A DNA stretch of 64,000 bases from assembly GCA_947568835.1 (NCBI GenBank), contig OX387602.1:14187021-14251020 (forward strand). The letters run 5' to 3'. The translations under genes and the position numbers were made by a program. This document shows, piece after piece, positions 10,587-24,700 of this stretch; within the stretch, counting starts at the first letter, position 1, and each line of letters begins with the position of its first letter. This DNA is from Protonemura montana. Taxonomy: Eukaryota > Arthropoda > Insecta > Plecoptera > Nemouridae. A model generated the notes under the pieces. That model did no database searches, was not told the DNA's origin, and worked only from the letters and a program-made list of their open reading frames with translations.

Positions 10587-13522
10587 GCGGCTGATGTCAA
10601 GCGAATTCATAAGCTCTGTTGTAAATAATTCTAACAGAGCTCCTCTAAATCAGAATGGTATTCATTGCGAATGGCACACGTGGCATTTTTGAAGTTCGTG
10701 ACATGTTTGTTTTTGATTCGAATATCAATGCTTTAAAATTTAAATGTTCTGATGTAAAATGTGCTAACTACATTTTCGAATTATTATATTAAGTATATGA
10801 ATAAATGAATTTAAATTTCCCAGTGGATGCTTTTACCACGTTAGTAGCGGTATTAATAGTATTATTCCATTGGCCAGCGTAGTTTGAATATTCATAGATA
10901 TGAGTAGCGAAAGGGGTTCATCCAACGTATACACAATTTATACAAAACAGGCCCACGCAGAAAATTTACCCAAAGTTTTGATTAGATTTTTCATGAGAGT
11001 TTTTTTTAGCTCGTGTATCTAGAGTTTTTCTACACGTGTCAATGTTAAAATGCATTTCATTTTCAACAACCTGATCGATAGCCTTAATACCCCTGTAGCG
11101 AAGGGTTTATGCCAATTGAAAAGACGAGCCAGCTGGGAGGAGTTCTATCAGGATGAGATCAGCTTTTCCAGGATGCACCGTGACATTTTTAATCCGAATG
11201 ACGCAGGCTGAGTGCTCATGCTGATGACACTATTAATTGGTTTTAGGGCCATCCGAGCAAGAATCTGAGCACAAAGTTGGCAACAGAGAAAAACAAAGTC
11301 TGTCACGGTAAGTAAAAGTCAACATGAAACATAAAAAAGGCTCAAAAAATACATTATAAAATACCCAAAATTTCCCTAGCGTCGTTGAGTTTTAAAAAAC
11401 AACAGTGAAAGACATTTCTTTGATCTAGTTTAAATATCCGTCGTTACTAACTATAAACTCACCTTTCTTTCTCTTGACACAAGAAAAGAAAGTCTCTTGT
11501 GCGAAGGCTCTCGTATTTCAAGATTATAGTTAACATTTTCACAAAATGAATGTAGAATCAGAGACAAGCAAACAGAGAAATGTAAATGAGTATGTCCAAC
11601 TCATGCACATCTAAATCATTAGCTATGCTGTTGGACGCTAGAAAATGCAGGATAATTAGCAAAAATTAGAGCTCAACGTGATCTACAACTGAACACGTGG
11701 CTTTACGCTCTCTAGGGTTGCATGGCTCGAGCTGCCCTGTTATTATGTGGAATAACTCTGAAACTCGTCGCCCCCTTTTCCACCTTTCCACTTTCACAGT
11801 ACGAGCTCTCGCAGAACGCTCAATTCCATCCAGGCCAACGGAATCGAGTCAAATTTCATTTCACATTTCTCCCCAGGAAAAAAAATTCCCTAGCAGTCTA
11901 AACCATATCTCTTTGTCTGCACCATTATGTGGATAGATACAACGCTTTATCTTGTTTTCGCTCTTGGATATTTTAACACAAATTGTGTCTTTTGTTGTAC
12001 TATATTTGGGCCAGAAAAGCGTATTTTGTGTAGCGGGGAGTGGTAACCCCAACTCACTGAAGGGTTCACGTACTTATTTGAAGTTTATTTGAACAATGCC
12101 AAGCGGCTCTTGAAACGACATTTTATGACAGCGAAAATGGCTGTTCATTACTTGGATATTTGTCTCGCCAGAGTTTTATTTTAGTTCCAAATAGATGGTA
12201 ACTTTAGAGATATATTCTCATCTGTGAATGTTAAAATAGTTGAACGAAAAATGAAGCTTCAATTTCTTCTTGCTTTTGTTTACATTCAGCGCGTTATTTA
12301 TCCGTGAAATCTTGAAGGCGCATTCAGGCCGAGCTGTTTTCAAATATGACGGGATCGGATCCCTTTTTTCCCCAAGAGTACGCAATAATTAATTCATACG
12401 TAGTTTCTTTCTGGCTGAAACAGCTTCATACTGCTTGAGACCTCGGCCTGCAAAGATTCTTTCATTATTCAAAAATATGATTCATACATATTTTTGCAAT
12501 GAAAATATTGATAATGGGATTTTTTACTTCTTGAGAACCCACATCGCAGTGATATATATTTTTCGCTGGAAGGGAAACGACCTCCGCTCAGAAAAGTTTT
12601 CCTGTCCACGGCTTACATACAAAAGGGCGAACTAGGAGAGGTTTTAGCATCGACTGGTAAAAAGATTTAACCTCAGAACCACGAAAACATTTGCTTTCAG
12701 TTTCATTGAGACTGTCATGAATGCCAGCAGTTTTCTAGGCTTTCAGAGTTTCTTCGTCGCTTCAATAGCAACTTGTAAACACACTTGAAAATGTGTGGTA
12801 TAATGAAATAGGTGTCAGAATTTCCCTTGAAGTACAGTCAGTTAGATGTATTAGAAAACTTTATCTGTCATATAAGATCACCTATTTTGACTTTTTAAAC
12901 TACATGTCAACTTCGACTGCCAGTTAGTTTTCCGTCTACTTACCAAGATTTACATGAAAATATTGTCAGGACCAGGATCACAATTCAGAAAACCCCGCAA
13001 CAAACATATCTCAAACACTCACCGTCGCGACTTTAAACCTATCTAATGCTTGCTTTCATGTTTGTCTTCACGGTGCTATAATTTCTTCTGTTTTCCAGAA
13101 GAAACTTACAGATCCGCCCTCATCCCTAAACACACATATCATATCGCCAGCATACACTTTTCCCCCCCATGCAGGCAGCACATTTTGATGGTGGATTTTA
13201 CAAAGAAAATCCCGCGTGAAATTCGTTGGTCACGTGATACGGATTTGGATATCGTTCGACGTAGAATTGGTTTAGAGAATAGCTACCATGGCTCGGCGAA
13301 AGGAACAGGCGTCTTCCACATTGTGGTCGCAAAAGTCGATAGCGATCCTGAGTTCATGCTCAATTTCATCCTGACGTCACACATAAACAGAAACACCCAG
13401 AGTAAACAAAATAAAAAAAATATACGTGAATACACTAAGAAAAGTAGCAACAACTTCGCCATAATATTTTTTTATATAGTTTTCTCTTAAAGTATACGAA
13501 TGTATACAGCGACACAAATGTA
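10587..13522. other. Non-coding stretch with one 146-codon ORF of no clear meaning
   Basis: Apart from unremarkable ORFs, nothing is supported. The plus-strand ORF at 13050-13490 runs 146 codons and includes a moderately hydrophilic middle (KIPREIRWSRDTDLDIVRRR). It ends in a low-complexity AT-rich tail, and I recognise no family. It may be chance. Confidence 0.35.
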
Positions 13523-13543
13523 AGCGTTCATGAGATGAACGCT
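13523..13543. repeat. Perfect 9-bp inverted repeat, 3-base loop
   Basis: AGCGTTCAT, loop GAG, ATGAACGCT. It is a potential small hairpin or a palindromic protein-binding site. No T-tract follows that would suggest a Pol III terminator. Confidence 0.85.
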
Positions 13544-13629
13544 CTGAATTTTACCTTCTTCCGTATAATGTTAGCTAGTAATACTATGCCAAGTAATCAA
13601 GATAGATCGCATAGTTAGATAATGGGATA

Positions 13630-13780
13630 CGTGAGGTGACTAGGGCTCCACCGAGAACTCTGCGGGGACGCCGACGTACCTCCTAAGCGACGCCTCCTAA
13701 GCATAAAGAGAAACCCGCATCGCTTGATTTCGCCGTCGACGCTGCTGAGGTGGAGGCCGGACACAGTGGCGGCAAGAACG
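13630..13780. other. Local GC-rich island
   Basis: A CpG-containing island of about 150 bp in AT-rich surroundings, with a short direct repeat CCTCCTAAGC (twice, three bases apart). On the minus strand a pyrimidine tract ending TTAG and a GTACGT donor-like site sit 17 bases apart. That is too short to call an exon but compatible with a noncoding regulatory segment. Confidence 0.4.
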
Positions 13781-14140
13781 TGCAAAATTGAAATAAAATT
13801 GAATAACGTGTTTCGTAAATTTTAGTCACCCTAAAAAAGGTCGGGCTTTGCTGAGATAATGTGAATAATTTTCTGCTAGAATTATCGCTTCTAATTGTGC
13901 AGTGTAAAACTCTGACGGAGTTGCATATTTACGAGAAGGAGTTTTGATACTCAGTAGTTAAAATACGAGATTCGCAGAAGTGAAGAAACAGCGGAGCAAC
14001 TGAGAGATTTTAAAATAAAAGCTTCAAATAACGGGGCTTTAAACTTTAAAAAAGATGCCTAAAAGTCGGTTTGAATATCACTTGACAGTTCAGGCGCAAA
14101 CGACACCCAATTGCACTGGAGAAAGGTCAAAGAAATAGTT

Positions 14141-14216
14141 GCCACTGAACGAAGATAGTATGAACAAAGCTACGTCACGGCCGCCACTGAGAGAAGATAG
14201 GGTGGACAAAGCTGCC
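14141..14216 (+). repeat. Imperfect tandem duplication, 34 bp at a 42-bp offset
   Basis: GCCACTGAACGAAGATAG at 14141 recurs as GCCACTGAGAGAAGATAG at 14183. Both continue to ACAAAGCT, with about 27 of 34 positions identical by eye. The origin is unknown. Confidence 0.8.
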
Positions 14217-15226
14217 TGCGTGCACGAGATAAACTCATTTCCACGATTCTCTTTGACGCAGGTCTAAAAAATAGAAATGCTCGGCGGTGGCGATGATAGC
14301 ACTGGGCTGCTCCTTGCTCGAATGATACTCACAAAACTTCTGGGATGATTAAATGTCTACTGTCTGCTCTAATTAAACTGTGCTAATATTTGACATTTTG
14401 TAGCTATAGGTTGGGTTGTAGCTTGCCCCCAAAAACAGGTTACTTTACCTGGATATACAATATTTACTTTCATATCAGGTAGGTAATTAAATATTCCCTT
14501 GACTCGATTGGTATATTTCAAAAGCGCTCGAAAACGGTTATAGAATAATTTTACTTTTTGTTAAAACTTCCGAGGGATTTGCACTGGGAAATTCAAATTC
14601 ATTGCCTGGTTTTTCGAACGGTGTTTTCCCACTTTGCAGGAAGAAAAACAGTCCATTTGAAGACTAAAAATAGTAACAAGGCACAGCGTTTTCTCGTTTT
14701 ATAACTAACAGAAAACAGCTGAAAGTTGACATCGCGAATGTTTATTTATCTTGACATTTTCATAATTAGCACAGAATAAGAAGCCCTCCTCCTATGCAAT
14801 TTAAGACCATGGAAACACCATTATTTTTCGTAGAGAGATTTTATGATACACCCAACCGTTTTCTCATATTTATATTTCATAAAGAACCTCCTTGGATCCT
14901 CGTGGAGCATGTGAGCCAACCACACGTCGGGTATTCACCCAAGGCCAGTGCTTTTCCCAGCTAAAGTTAGACACGCCAAAAGTCCCTTGCTCACATGTAA
15001 GTCTGCCGTAGACGTGAAAGCAATAACGAACAGATATTAGTTGCTCCTCTCTCAGATTCTAGTGGACGTTCATCAAAAAGTTTTTTAAGATAAATTTTCG
15101 AAACGCTTTTTTAAAGATGTTACTCTATCACATCAATCTCTATTTCGTTCTTACAATAATTGACGGAGGTAATTTGACATAATATCAATGTACTGTGATC
15201 AATTTAGGCTTAATAAATATATTAGG

Positions 15227-15258
<32 letters not shown>
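15227..15258. repeat. (ATT)n microsatellite
   Basis: About ten ATT units, preceded by AATAAATATATTAGG and followed by an A-rich segment. This arrangement is also seen at retroposon tails, but no retroposon body was recognised upstream. Confidence 0.9.
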
Positions 15259-15259
<1 letters not shown>

Positions 15260-16266
15260 ACTAGATCTTTAAAAAAAAAAATAGATATAATAGAAATAGG
15301 AATAGAAATAGAATATAGATCTTTCCAAATACATCAAATATAACAATTATGGACATTTTCCGATACAGCTCAGAAATCGATAACGAAGCCAATGTCAATA
15401 ACGTCTTTCTTATTCCCGCGATATTTTGCCAGTACACGTAACGGTAATTGAATCTGTGCTGGATGTCGAATCACGTACCGCTTCAATTTCCCGAAATCTT
15501 GACTCTAACCGAAGGAAGGATTTCGTCTTTGTATTCCACTCAGTAATAACATCAAGATAATATTGTACATTGATCAAAATCATAACTGTGTTATATCCCT
15601 TGGTTGAACAGACGCTCGCGGTGAATAGGGCAACTCCCATAGAAAAGCTATAAGCCGGCCTGAAAATTGACCATCGCCAATGAAGCAATGCACAGATAGT
15701 TGAGATTTGGATTACATTATGGTTTATACGTATTTTCACTGGCTTGCAGCCAAGCATCTGTGCTGAAAACGTACCGTGAAACCATTGTTATAGGTCAGCT
15801 TAGGTTCGAAAGAGATGATGGCAACATGAATCAAACGAAATTTTATTGACATATCTTCGACCATAACTATTGATTTCATATGATGCTAGCTCATATTTTC
15901 CACCGGGCTGTCTTTACGTTACGCCATGACTTACATACCAAACTTCGAATATGTTTTTCTCTCAGGTTTTTGATAATCACCTTATCCTAACATAGAGGCG
16001 TTCTACGGATGCCCTATTTTTTTTAAACAAGAAGCACGTATATTCTGCTTAAATAATTCATGGCTTCTTTTTTTTAGGCTACTCACGAACTGCTGTGGTA
16101 AAAGCTTGAATGTGTGATATGTGCCATTCTGAACTCAAAAAAACAGTTTACATGAAGACGTGTGATTCTTTTCACAGCTGATAGGTGAGTCAAGTGGGAT
16201 AGCAATTACCTCTTCTTTGTTCCTACTTTGCGAATGTAACGGAATCCTTGCTCTATGTCGCCAGTA

Positions 16267-16317
16267 CCGGTTAACCCACGTGCCCCGCAAGGGATTAAAG
16301 ATGGTACGTGGGACCGG
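16267..16317. repeat. Imperfect hairpin, 15-bp stem
   Basis: The left arm CCGGTTAACCCACGTGCC (16267-16284) pairs with GGTACGTGGGACCGG (16303-16317), apart from a TAA bulge and one G-U pair. The loop is 18 bases. It is GC-rich relative to its flanks. The stem is shorter than a typical animal microRNA precursor, so its nature is open. Confidence 0.6.
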
Positions 16318-17599
16318 CCACCTTTTATTAGTATACTTTCTTTGCGGTTATGAAATGTGCTTTAAAAAGTCAACTTCAATGCCAGGTTATTAAAATATAT
16401 GTTTCGAAATGAATTCATTTCTCTGCCTAAGAATCCCAGATAAACTAGATTCACTTGCAGCCTCCAGCTGAAATGAAATGCTTTTCAAAAGATCAAAGAT
16501 GATAGAAAATGGGAATAATCGTCTATGAGGTTTTGTTCAGGTGTACAGACTTTGCCCCAAGTCTTGCCCTTTAAGCACAGGAGTTCGATAGGTCCAAATG
16601 TTCAACCTTTTAAGCTGTAACAAAACAAAAAATGTGCGACCTCCATTAAAGCTTACTTGAAAGCTTAATTAAACTCGCTCGAATCAAAGACTGTACAAAC
16701 ACCGCATAATTGCCAGTGGAATTAAATATTACGCTCATTTCAGCTTTGCTTTTTGTCTTCTCTACAAAACGTCTCTTCTTTTTCATAGCAAAACGTTAAG
16801 CTTTTAATTTCTGCAAATAAATCACCACCCGCTAGCCCTAAAAAAACCCACTGTCACCATCTGAGCTTTGTTTAAAGCATACGTTTAGTAAAATTAGGCA
16901 GAAAAACAAATTGAGTGTAGCCAGGAGAGGGCAAGCGGGAGAGTGGAAAGGGTTGAACTGACCACACAAATGACGTAGACTCAGTCCCACGTGGGTGCAC
17001 AGATTCCTGGCTTAATTCGGTCTCACGGGAATCGTTCTAAATAAAGTAGAGGCAAGTTCTAGAGTTAGAATATATACATGCTTTAATGAAACAAACATTT
17101 AAAAGTAAACTTGGGGTGTGTAGATTGTACTATGAGTAATTTATATAAATGGCATTTTGGTTTGTAATTAGCTATTAAAGTGTAGAATGGAAAACGAAGA
17201 GGAATCGTAAAACGGGCTATTCGAGGTCACAAACATGTACTACGTGGTCGTACGTGCGTGGGAATAAATTTGGTTTTTAATTACGATCACGAGTGGTACC
17301 TAATTTGTCTATGCATCCATTTTATTTCATGCAGAGTTTGGTAATATTTCGCCGAGATGGCAATATAAACAGCAATTTGGTAGCGTGCATATTTTTACTG
17401 TCGTATCTCATCTTCTGAAGCTCATCCACTCGGTTATATTTCGTTCCGTCTTACATGCTCAGCCTTTAGCTTTGCAAAACGCACTCGATTGCGTCTTACA
17501 GTCTTGACAGCAGAATATCAAAACAAACACTGTATAGTTATACACCATCAGAAACTAATTGCATTCGTGCCCAACTGGGGTAAGCAATGATGGCTGAAA

Positions 17600-18130
17600 C
17601 AAGTGGAAATATCAAAACTGTATTTGTAATAATTTAGAAATTCTATAAAACATTCAGTACTGTATAACGTGCGTCAAATTTAATTGCTAATTGATGTATT
17701 AATCAGTGATGTACCACAAATTCACTTTAATCGTTTGTTTTTGTTGCACGAATTCAATTTTATCTAATTAAAATGCTAATTAGTTTAAAATAACTGTGGT
17801 ATAGGTTACTAATTGAAATTAATTTTTCAATGTTAGTTCACATTACTTTTTATTGGGATTTCATGGATTAAAACTAGTTACAGTTTCATTTCAAAGCCAG
17901 TATAAATTTGTTTGCTAATTTGGTAAAAAGCATGTTTATATGGCCTTAAAATTGATGGTCTTGAAACATGGACACTTTTTAAAAAGTTAGTTTAAATTTT
18001 AGAGAATAGAACATAATTAAACATTTAATTTCAGGCAGCGTTAAAAATAATCACAAGGTTAATTGATGCTATAAGTATACTCCAATCAATTTATGTTTTA
18101 ATGAATTACACCAATAATAATAATAATGGC
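17600..18130. other. AT-rich stretch with dense TAAT-type motifs
   Basis: The segment is rich in ATTA/TAAT/CTAATTAG words in both orientations (for example around 17690, 17766-17790 and 17805-17822). Clusters of such words are typical of homeodomain-bound enhancers, but AT-rich DNA also yields them by chance. Confidence 0.3.
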
Positions 18131-18719
18131 ATTCTTGATCTCGTCAACATTAAGCTTCGGTTTCGAGTGCCCATATAATTCACAAAATGAAGCTGGACTG
18201 CTCTAGATTAACTCAATCAACACGATTGCACGACGCAGCCCGTGAAATAACGTTCCCTTCAGCCGTGCCGGCGGCTAAACAGAGGTAGAACCAAGTAAAT
18301 ACTCCTGATCCAACTGGTGGATCTAATCAATGCTCCAACCGCACTCGTAGCCGGTCCAGGAACGCAGCTTATTTGCATCGGGGATGATAAAACACGGAGC
18401 TGAAATTTCCCTATTGAAAGCTTATGGTATTTTTTTTTTCTTTTTAACGACACGGGACTAAAAATGGACGGATGTTTTCAACGTTTTTTTATTTCTTTCC
18501 ATTACGAATGAGAACCAGTTTGTTTTGTTCTTGAACGTAAGCTTGTTTCACACCCGGGAATAACAACAATATACGTATACTCGTTTTTTTGTTTTTGTTA
18601 TATCTATGCAAGTTTTCATCAACTTTACTTGCATTTCATGTTGAAAATATTTACAAAATAAAGAAACGACAGCAAATTTAAGCCGCAGAGTTGTTTTTTC
18701 CTTCTTATTTTACTGCTAA

Positions 18720-18733
18720 CTGCTAATTAGCAG
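18720..18733. promoter_or_regulatory. 14-bp perfect palindrome CTGCTAATTAGCAG
   Basis: An exact palindrome centred on TAATTA, the core of a paired-class homeodomain dimer site. The GCTAATTAG theme recurs nearby at 17770 and 21360. The binding role is inferred only. Confidence 0.4.
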
Positions 18734-21700
18734 ATCCAATAAGCAGACGCAAAGCGAGGAGAGAAACGCAGCGCATGAAGGGGTTCCAGGTTTGCGGCGA
18801 CCGGCCGGCAAGGAAGTCAATGAATACAAATCACGTCATTTATTTCCACAGACTTTTCCATGTTTACTCAAGCCAATGGACATCAACGTTGTGCTATATT
18901 TGTTATTGAAAATTGTGGCCAAAGCCAATATTGAACGTATTGACACTAGACCGTCCAGGTGTTAGTTTAAAATCAGAAATACACTTTCTGGTACTACATA
19001 TGAAGCCATACTTATTATGTAGAATAATGGAATTGGTACCGTGTGATCGCACAAAAAACATACTACATTATTTCTTTACAGCTTTGGGCCAAAACATTAA
19101 CTATTCTCGTTGTGTTTCTAAAATCAAAGTCATTGTTCAGCAAGAGGAAATGGTTTTACTTTGCTTTGTACAGCACAGCAAACATTTACTCTGCGGCCTG
19201 GGATATATCGGTTGGCGCCTTTTATCGGAAATTGTGGTAAATTTACCGGTTAAAGTTTTCCTGGCTTTAATATAAAAATCAATTCCCATGGGTCCGAAAA
19301 ATGTCAAACAAAAACCGGTTGTATTTGTTCAAGCAGACAAATTGAATATCGCGCAACTAATCAAATTATTCGAAACGTCGCTTACGGCGTCGTGCAGCTA
19401 TGTCTTTTGTGTGTCCCGATCGGCTGCAATGACAGATGGAAACTAATAATTTATCTCTTTTCAGTTATCTGATGAGAAACGTAGTGAAACTACCACTGCA
19501 ACTTTAACACTGACGGACAAATCTCGTTATGATTCAACAATTATTTATTTACAGTTCTTTTCTAATGCTAACTGCGGTCATTGAAGTAGCAAAGGGCTAA
19601 AAAAAACATTCTACAGCGCGTTCTGCGGTTGAAAACACACTTACAGGATCAGTGAGAATGGAGACAACGTGACACGAGATAAAACCCTGAGTGCTAGCAG
19701 GCTAGCCAATTGGAGATTCCGAGTCTTTATGCAAGCACCACATACTACCAGAGTAACATTTTCCATATATACGAACGTGCCCCATGCGTTTGGACCAAAG
19801 CGCGAACATATGAAATTTCGCTTTCGAGAAGCACAAAGTTTGTCTCTTCTCTCTCATAAGAAAAGATTGGACTCCATGTAAGTATTTAGAGATAGCTCCA
19901 CTATCACTTACAGCTCTACAGTACAGCTCTTAAATTCATGTCTTGTCGAAGGTACTTCTTTCTAGTCACCCTCCATGTATCCTCCCACCTACTTTGGTAC
20001 TTTTTGTCGTATAAAAATGTGCCTCGTGGATGAATTGATCGGTTCTATTGTTCGGGGTAACTCTTTCTTCTTCTCTTTCTATCTCGTCCACAACACACTT
20101 GATACTCTCCGACATAGATCGTCGAATCGTGCACAGATTTCAAGTGAACTGTACATGCCGTGCCAAAGAACACGGGAGTAAAGTGATCAGTATCGGAGCT
20201 TTAGTCATGATACAGACAGATCGTGGAGAAAATCTGTATTCAATGTCGCTTTAGTATTATTTCGTGCAAATCTGCAAAGATGTAGAATTTATCTCGTGCA
20301 AAATGCAAATAGCTTGCTTTTGTCGTGTGATTTTCATTAGGCAGCTTGAAATTATCGCAATGGGGCGAGTGTTGTTTTTGTCAGATAAATTGTATGGTGC
20401 AGCGTGTCAGAAGTGCCTGATAGGGGAAAACGTGCTGACTTGTGTATGCAGCAAAATTTCAGAAGCCGAGTGAAGCGAGATGAATTAAGGGCAATGAATA
20501 ATAAATACGTGTGCTTTTCCAGGTTTGTTTGTAGTGCCTCACTACTAGGTGTACCTCTATTTGTAAAGTAAACGTCTGACATTTAATGAAAAATGAAAAA
20601 ATAAAAAACTAGCTGAAAGCATTCACAACAAATTCGCCACTTATAACTAATGAAAATCCCATTTTCATCAACGCTATCTCAAGCTTGTGATTTAGCCAGC
20701 AGCATCACTGTAATATAACAAAGAACGCTTTTCACCAAGCAAAATATTCGGGCGTGTGTCCAATTTTTTTCCACGAAATGAAAATGAAAGGAAAAATAAA
20801 TAATACAAGCGAATGAGAAAGCCAATGGAAACTAATTCATTATTTTCTAAAGAGCTCTCTACCGAACACAAGAGACTGAAAGCAAGCTTTAGCTGGATCT
20901 GGATAACAAGAAAAATATAAAAACACACAAACTTTTCATATTACTAAGTTTTGTTATTATATAATTCGGGAAGCTGAACTAATAATGGCATCTGAATAGT
21001 TTATACACAGCGAGACTTTTTCATTTCATCCCGACAAAAGGAACGTAAAATACCCCTTTCAAACTTTTCACGCTTTAATGCGTTCAATTAGAAGAAGAAA
21101 TTCTGCCGCGTACCTTCGGCGGAAATTTACGATAATTTGATTGAGACACGAAATTAAATGTGTCGAGATTCAATTTTTTATGCTATTCCGGACGCACTTC
21201 CAAAACGGAACACCGGTTCACTGATTTCAGCCGCATGGCTGAAGTTGAAATTCAAATGTCGCTCCACGAGGCACTCAATCAATTTCAGCCTATTACGTCC
21301 GTTGAGCGGCACACAGCAAGTGGCAAACATTGGCGCCCGCCAGCCCACGAGCTCTAATTACTAATTAGCCCCTCGTCTCAAAGATAGCGCCACGCTGAAT
21401 GCAAGAGTCGCGCGCTCGAATGCTACGTCGCCGAATCCCTAGAGTGGCCTTCTCTGAATGCATGAGAATCGCAGTGGCAACACAGGCCAGACGTGGCCTG
21501 CAAAATGGCCGTCTCATAATGATTAACAGTTTGGAGGCAGATGCAGTAGACAAGATAATTATTCGGTGAGTAAAGAAAAAAGAGCTTGACATCAACAGTC
21601 AAGCAAGAGTAGAACGAAATTAATCACTGTGTACTCACTTTCTTCAATTTATGAATGGATTTTATGAATTCCATTAGTGCGCATTTATCAGGCAATATGT

Positions 21701-24700
21701 TTTCTCGTCTGCTTTTCAATTAATGGCATCTGCCAAGTGAAATATATTGCTCAAACTCTTCCTTCAAGCTGACTCGCTTTGACCAAATGGCTTGGTTGGT
21801 TTTGCGACAGGAATGATGGAAATGTCTACCTTACTGTATACAAAAACATTATCAGGGTAGAAAAGAAATGCATTAGGAAGAAATAGGAGCAAAAGTTGTG
21901 GTCTTTTGTGCTATGGGCAGGTTCACTTTGAGCTTGCATTCGAGAAGAAAAACCTACTTGATATAAAAGCATAAATTCGAAAAGTTTCGACGAGAAAACT
22001 GACCAATGAGGTTTCGAACTAAAGAAAGGTAGGTAGGCTTAGATAGAGATATTATATATTTTGCGGAATCTTTTACATATACTAGTCATAAGAAAGGACC
22101 ACATGAAGACATAGTGGGAGGAACATGATAGGAAAAGTGAACAAAACGCAGAGAATATGAGAATGGTGAATCTGAAATTGGGTTATTGCATTGAGCAAGC
22201 ATAATACATAAAATAGATGAGAAGATAGAGAGAATAGAAAGAAAACTCATGAAGATTTCCCTCGAGTAAGCCTGGCACATCCCGGCTTCATTCTTGACCA
22301 CCCATCATTCTATAGGTGGCGAGATTTCGTGGAAAAAGAAAATCATCGCTGTTCATTTAATATAAGCCCCGTGGCCAGCGAAGCCCGACGTACACCCAAC
22401 GCAAAGCCCGATTCCATTATGTAATTGTGAAATATTATCTACTCCGCCATTTCATTAATGTGAAAAGAATTATAAAAATTTATGAGCGTTGTAGCGAAAT
22501 TAAATAGGAATCCCTTCCGTAGTGCTCGGTGGTGGTGCCGTGCTGGCCCAACGCGCACGGCAACTTTGAGAAAGCAGCAGCACAGCCCTTCCCTCGTTTG
22601 GGATGTGATATTTTCCAGTGCCAGCTAGTTATAATACGAGCCGTGGGGCATTTCCTCATGCTAAAGGTCACATAGCAACAGAGGTTGTAGGTTATAAACC
22701 TCCAGCGCCTCACACAGATATGCTCGAAAATTTCTACATTGAAATATTGTGTTCTATATCCATCTCTCACAGCGCATACTTCATAACATACACAGCAAAA
22801 GTAACACAATATTTGAATGTATAGGATTCTGAAAGTTTCTCTGTCTGAATAGAATTGAGAAAATGCAGCTCTACATATATAAAAAGAGCTTATACCACAC
22901 TGCATCGTGCCTCATTTCCCCATAAACATTTTCAAACAAAGATTTTACCTTCTCGTATTTTCTAAAATATTAATTTATCAACCTTTTACAAAAAATACAT
23001 GTGCCCACACATTCCAACTGCTTGTACTACGCACATACCCAGTGAACCATGTGAAACGAATTCAACAGAAATGCGAAACACTGGTTTACGCATTACTAAT
23101 TCATTCCCCGGCTTTGTTGTTTTATGCTCGTGTGCTACGCGTTAGGTTAGCTTTTTACACCTTGTCTTGTTGATTTTCATGCGTACTGAGCGACTGCAGT
23201 CAAAGATCACGGAATATGAGCTCAAGGCTTCGGAATAATTGAATGCACGGGCAACCACGTAATCAGGTTAATCTCCCGTTATGACTTGCCAGGAACTTCA
23301 GGACATGTACTAGTAAGGAAGCATTTGAATAAGTAAATTGAAGTACGCCTAACCAGAATACATTCAGGACCAAGAACCTTGTCAAATCCATTGTAGTGGA
23401 AAATAAACCTTGCACGCTTGATGCCGCACATCAACCGTGATACCGTAGTTCTGGGGTGGAACTCTAACAATGTCCCGTTGGCAAAATGAAAATACTTCTT
23501 TTACTTTTTGTTTATACCTTTATATTTTGAGCTTGAGAATTTTTGTGCATGTTCTTAACATTGCATTCAGTAAAAATGTGTTATTCTTCTTCAAAAAGAA
23601 TTCGTCCGCATATAGTACGTCGTAATTCAATTAATCTATACAAACGTTCGGTGTCTAGACTAAATAAAAACAAGCAATTTTATTGCAAAAAGGTATGCGA
23701 AAAGATTTGATTTTCCTGAAAAAAAATACGAGATCAGTAATAGCTCGGAGTTTACCCGATATGCCGGTAAAAAAAACACACTTCCTGGATCACGCCCGTA
23801 TTTCCCAGAACAACTTCCCTAAGCGCTTACCTTTCAATCTGTCTGGTTTTTACCTGACCCTTCTCTGGCTCTGGCATCAGCATGGCCTTCAGCGGTGTGC
23901 ATTTAAATTTAAACTCCAGCTACGGCGAGTGCACATACAATTAGGTCAGAGTTGAACATGCAGATGCACGCTTTATGTGAAAAGCGCACGAGAGCTGTTA
24001 GACTCATGATCAAAACTACCAAAACACAACACCATGGAAAGGGAAAAACCACGACCTCAGGCGCGGTAGGACTAGACATTATACGGTAGCCAAATATTTA
24101 CATAGCCGATTGAAAAACTGCTCGAGAACTAAATTAAGCGGGGGACGTTATCCGCATTTTTGTACAAGAATGAGACATGTCACATAAGACAACTTCCAAG
24201 CACAAGAACCGAAAAGCAAGTAGAACAGCACGTTTGTTTTCAATCGCGTTCCACAGCTATCAAAACTCAGGGTTTGACGTCATAAAACCAACAAAATGTC
24301 AAAACGTCTGCAAATGGCCACACTTTCTGAATAGCACATTGCGCCACACCTTTCTGTATCCGATGTGACTTATCAATTATTCTGACCGCTTGTCACCCAA
24401 TTCAGTTGTAAAAAGTTTTATCTCGGCCACAGAGCTAAGTTTTCCTGTTATGGGAAACGAATTTTGTTTCGTATGGTATGAGACAGGACATAAAGAGAGC
24501 GCGAGGTAAAATAGTGAATAGCATGCAGATATGTTTATAAATAAGACTTGGATAATAATGCAATGTAAATAGTAAAGAATTACCACACACATGGGTAATC
24601 TAATTTTAAATGAAATTGTAAATGCCATGTTCTGTGTCAGAATCGGCGACATGTGTCGCTAAAGATTGTTTGGTTTGTCGAACATCACGAGAGCAATTCA

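Noticed and set aside
13660..13730. 17-base micro-exon on the minus strand between a pyrimidine-rich acceptor and GTACGT
   Set aside because: It is too short to evaluate, no frame can be tested, and it would have to be a noncoding leader exon without other support.
24030..24100. CCACGACCTCAGGCGCGG as part of a tRNA-derived element or tRNA gene
   Set aside because: No A-box and B-box pair at the required spacing, no cloverleaf and no terminator run. No convincing tRNA was found anywhere in the window.
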